From the NCBI GenBank assembly GCA_019022495.1, contig JAFEKR010000011.1, positions 992,001-1,056,000 of the forward strand: a stretch of DNA of 64,000 nt. The letters are read 5' to 3'. A program made the translations under genes and the position numbers. A model generated the notes under the pieces. It ran no database searches and was not told the origin of the DNA. It was given only the letters and a program-made list of their open reading frames with translations. The stretch comes from Epichloe hybrida (lineage: Eukaryota > Ascomycota > Sordariomycetes > Hypocreales > Clavicipitaceae). Positions 60,510 to 64,000 of the stretch are shown one piece after another. The first letter of the stretch is position 1; each line of letters opens with the position of its first letter.

Positions 60510-61337
60510 TTTGGCGATCGTATCGTTGGATAGCTTGGGTCGGGAAGAGAGTGGCGAGAATGGAAGAGCACGATCAGGAATGGTGACGCAGTGCGGGGAG
60601 GGGGGGAGAGGAAGGGGGGGAGAGAGAGCTTGACAAGCTGCTGATTGCGGCCAAAAGAAGGGCTGTAGATGCAATCTAGAAGACGGACGAATCCAGCTGA
60701 GATAGCGATGCACGGTGGTGGGCGAAGTAGCAGCCTTGCGGTGACGACCAACAAGCAGACAAAATGGAGTACGTTGGTAGATGGAGGTTGCGTCAGTGTT
60801 GTGGAGGCTTTTGATTGTCCTAGTGGGGCGCCCCAGCCCCAGGGCTCACTGCGTTGCGCGTCTGCGACGTTCTGCAGACTAAAAAAGTGGCCTCGTCGTC
60901 GCCTGCCAGACTTTCTTCGTCACCTGTCTCACTACATGTAACTACATGTAACTACATGTACACCACCATCAGTCTCACCCGCGAATTGCGCCTCACCCGG
61001 CCGACTCAAAGCCAGGGGCCTCTACTCTCTGGAGCTTGAAGCCAGAACTGTTGTGTCACGCCAGTCCCGAGTCCTGCTGCCCGCCACTTACCAAACTATC
61101 CGACTCTTGCAGGAAGCTCCGCATAAACAGGCACACAAAACGGTCGTCTTTGCCCCGTCAAGGCCAAGCGGATCGGAGCAGCCTCCAACATACTTCACCA
61201 AGTTCGTTTCGACATCTACCGGTAAAGCTTGGAGATGAGCTTTAGCTCTCACATCACACCACATTGATGAGGTCACCATCGGTCTCGGCCTGCGCTTTGT
61301 GAATGAATGTCAGTCACCTGGACCGAGCAGCGCGTTC
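60510..61337. promoter_or_regulatory. Shared divergent promoter of VPS27 and the DOA4-like gene
   Basis: 828 bp between two divergent starts. GGGGGGAGAG runs lie near VPS27, and CTACATGTAA is repeated three times at 60933-60960. No coding frame. Shared regulation is inferred from layout only. Confidence 0.45.
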
Positions 61338-64000
61338 ATGGCCACAAACGCCAGATACAGCCTCCCTCCAGGGGGCTACGACGGCAGAAATGGAGGAGCT
61401 GCGAGGCCTGGCGCAACGCCTTTTCCTCATATAGACGACATAGTCGCCATTCCGAAAGACATAGACCCAAACCAGTCCATTAGGCGGCTTCTGGCACAGG
61501 CGGAGAGCTCTCTACGGCAATCTGAGATGAGCAGAGACTTCAAGAGGCCTGCTCTAGCTCTTAAAGATTATATTCGGGCATATATTATCGCCGTAAAAAC
61601 CATCTCGGAACACCAAGACTACCCTGCTCTTCGTTCCACGCATGGCGGTGATGTTGCTCGCCTGCATAGCTTGTTGCTGAAAAGAATAGATCAACAGAGC
61701 GTTATATACGAGAAGATCAAACAAGACATTATCGCTGACAACAAGACCAGCGGAGTTCAGCCCACTATTGGGCGATCAGCTCCCTCACAAGCTACGAACG
61801 GGCTTTCGGCTGTTTCATCAACAACTAGTCATGATACCGGCGGGAGAACACTACAACGACCCGCGCCCCGTGGGCTTGCGCCGAATGCTGCAAACGAGTC
61901 TCCTGCCAAGGAAAAGCCAGTGGTGCATCCGAAACCTCCCTCTCTTCATGGGAATGCCATTCCACCTGGACATGCTCGAGCCAACTCAACTAGTAATGTG
62001 ACGCTAGATCTGGCGGCGAGATTTGCCAATCTGAGGGGACCTCAAGCTTCTCCTGGTCAAGATCCTCGTATCAAAACATATTCGATCCTTCCACAGAAAC
62101 TTTCTGGGCCCAGAGAGATGCCACCATCTCCTCAAAAGATCAGCGTCGACACAGACAGCGCCGCTGCGCTACCGAAATTACCCGACGCTATATACAGTCC
62201 AGCACGCGGTAGTGTATCTGGAGAAGCTGCTCGTTTGCCAACAAGTACACCTCGAGGTCTTTTCAGCCGAACAGGATCGTCCACTTCACTGGCTAGTACG
62301 ACAAGCTTAACCCAACCGCGGCAAAGCAATGAATATTTCCCCCCAGTCCCACCAAACACATCCAGCTCATCGAGCATTGCCGACAAGCCCTTTGAAATAC
62401 CTGAAGGTGATACAATCACCCCCGAGCAGCTCTACGCATTAAAAAAAACAAAAGCGTCCGTTTTACTTATCGATATTCGTTCTCGGGATGACTTTGATGA
62501 AGGTCACATCATGGCTTCTTCGATCATATGCATTGAACCCAGCATCTTAATGAGGCATAATGTTTCAGCATCTGACATTTCAGATAGTTTGGTACTATCT
62601 CCAAATTCCGAGCATGCTGTATTCGAGAAGCGAGACTTGTACGACTTGGTCGTTTTCTATGATCAGAACTCCGAGTATATTCCTCACACGCAGAAGAACT
62701 CAGATGAAGAGGTCGTCATATCACTGCACCGTGCCCTAGTACTTCTCAACTATGATCGTGAACTGAAAAACTCCCCCAAGCTTCTCAGAGGTGGCTTAGA
62801 CGGCTGGGTAGACTTGATGGGTTCCCATTCACTACAGTCGACTCCGTCGGCGCAATCCAAGGCTAACCAAACAAGGGCTCGTCATGGTCTCATCAGGAGA
62901 AAAGGATCCAAGTACATCGTCACACCGTTGCAGTCCGAAGAAGATATAAAGGCATGGCAGAACACACTGGACAAGGATGCCAGCCGCCCTGTATTTCCTC
63001 GTACTGGTGATGAATTCCTCAGGCATCCTCCCACATCAACTGAACGACAGTCCATGGCATCGACGACGTCCACAGAGCAGCGATACAGACATGACTTGGC
63101 AAATCGATTTAGCTCACCGACGCAATTACCACCACCACCAGCTCGACCTCAAGCTGCGGTCCAACGACCCAGTCATAGTGGCCTGTCTCAGAGCGACCAT
63201 GTGGAGGATGACTTTGCTAGTCAAACCAAGAAAGTCCCCGAGCAACTATACTACACCGGCCTCAACAACCCTCGCAACTGGTGTTACGCCAACAGTACCC
63301 TACAGTCGCTCCTCGCCTCTCCAGGGTTCGGACGAGAGCTTGCCGATCGAGCTTGGGAGAAGAGATACAAGAATATGGTGCCGCGAAAAGGAAACGAGAA
63401 GAGGGATCAGCCACAGCTCATGATCCAGATGATATCTAATTTATTCCACTGGATGAGTTCGGGCAAGTTCGAGACAATGAAAGCCCAGATGCTCATGGTA
63501 CGTTGCATAATCTTTGCAGCAAATCTTGATGAGCTCAACGCGCTTCGATCAAGGCTAACCCCTCATGTAAATAGGAGTATTCTCGACACCTTTGTAAGAC
63601 TGGTGACCCGCAGACTCAATTCGGTGGCCCGGATCAGCAAGATGCCCAAGAGTTCATGTCCTTCATCATGGATCAACTTCATGAAGAGACAAATCTTCTC
63701 CGCAATTTGGAGGGCATAGCCGACAAACCAGACACCAAAGGGCAATCGCCCGCTCGAGCAGCAGTAGAGTACTGGCGAAACCATTGCAAGCTGAATGATT
63801 CCATTGTTGACAGATATTGGCGGGGACTGGAGGTATCAACAGTGCAGTGCAAACAATGCGAAAACCTAACATACACGTTCTCACCCTTTGAATGGTTGTC
63901 GGTCGCTGTACATGGAAAAGACGACATGACGCTAGCAGAGGCTCTTCAGAGAACTACTGCCGACAATGAGCTCGCTGATTTCGAGTGCGACCACTGCCGA
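61338..64000 (+). CDS. DOA4/UBP4-like ubiquitin carboxyl-terminal hydrolase (3' end outside window)
   Basis: Deubiquitinase that recovers ubiquitin from endosomal cargo. Exon 1 is 61338-63497; a 77-nt intron (GTACGT, branch GCTAAC, acceptor TAG) precedes exon 2, 63575 to the window end, so the C-terminus is missing (862 codons visible). The N-terminal helical region (about 38-130, SIRRLLAQAESSLRQSEMSR) resembles the USP8/Doa4 dimer-MIT module. A low-complexity linker follows, then a rhodanese-like domain at about 355-495 (ASVLLIDIRSRDDFDEGH) in which the active-site Cys is absent (LVVFYDQNSEY), as expected for Doa4 relatives. The USP catalytic domain starts with NPRNWCYANSTLQSL (Cys at about 649), GGPDQQDAQEFMSF, and zinc-type CxxC pairs (CKQCENL, CDHCR). 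The His box lies beyond the window. Start at MATNARYSLPP; upstream frame has no ATG. Confidence 0.94.

Overview
The window is a 64 kb stretch of nuclear DNA from a filamentous ascomycete. Genes are interrupted by short introns (about 50 to 120 nt) with GTRNGT donors and CTAAC-like branch sites. It carries the fungal genes COX15, RAM1, AIM32, SCT1-type GPAT, GUT1, VPS27 and a DOA4-type UBP, a Zn(2)-Cys(6) regulator, and a repeat island with the signature of repeat-induced point mutation (RIP). Gene content suggests Sordariomycetes, probably Hypocreales; I cannot fix the genus.

Layout. 1-4.3 kb: COX15 (+) converges with a zinc-finger/coiled-coil protein gene (-). 6.1-7.0 kb: an APH-fold kinase-like gene. 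7.1-13.6 kb: an AT-saturated composite transposon. It has two 280-bp LTRs with a perfect 5-bp target duplication (AATAA), an inner element with long inverted repeats, and a third insertion flanked by a 14-bp direct repeat. 13.6-15.4 kb: an orphan small gene, a degenerate GACT/GACGATTT tract and a 273-bp MITE. 15.8-17.0 kb: heterochromatin protein 1. 17.9-20.1 kb: a tiny membrane protein and a secreted, very basic repeat protein. 22.1-26.3 kb: AIM32 and glycerol-3-phosphate acyltransferase. 27.4-31.2 kb: a BRAP2/ETP1-type RING protein and polyubiquitin. 33.1-35.7 kb: a polyQ Zn2Cys6 regulator. 39.9-41.7 kb: farnesyltransferase beta. 48.1-49.1 kb: a dsRBD-like small protein. 50.9-52.7 kb: glycerol kinase. 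53.5-54.7 kb: a broken NB-ARC/TPR (NLR) gene. 55.5 kb: a tentative small gene. 56.4-57.2 kb: a phosphoglycerate-mutase-family protein. 58.1-60.5 kb: VPS27. 61.3 kb to the end: a DOA4/UBP4-like deubiquitinase cut by the window edge.

How the genes relate. Most are independent housekeeping genes and I see no biosynthetic cluster. Two themes recur. The first is ubiquitin and endosomal sorting: polyubiquitin, a RING/ZnF-UBP protein, and the divergent pair VPS27 (ESCRT-0) and DOA4-like hydrolase. The second is genome defence: an HP1 gene lies about 2.2 kb from a heavily RIP-mutated island. Intergenic DNA is also sprinkled with a short semi-palindromic word family (TACGGAGTA, TACGGATTA, TACGGATCCGTA) that I noticed only outside exons. 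I consider this motif family and the nested RIP island the most interesting non-genic signals. Gene models were spliced by hand from donor/acceptor phase and family similarity, without transcript data.
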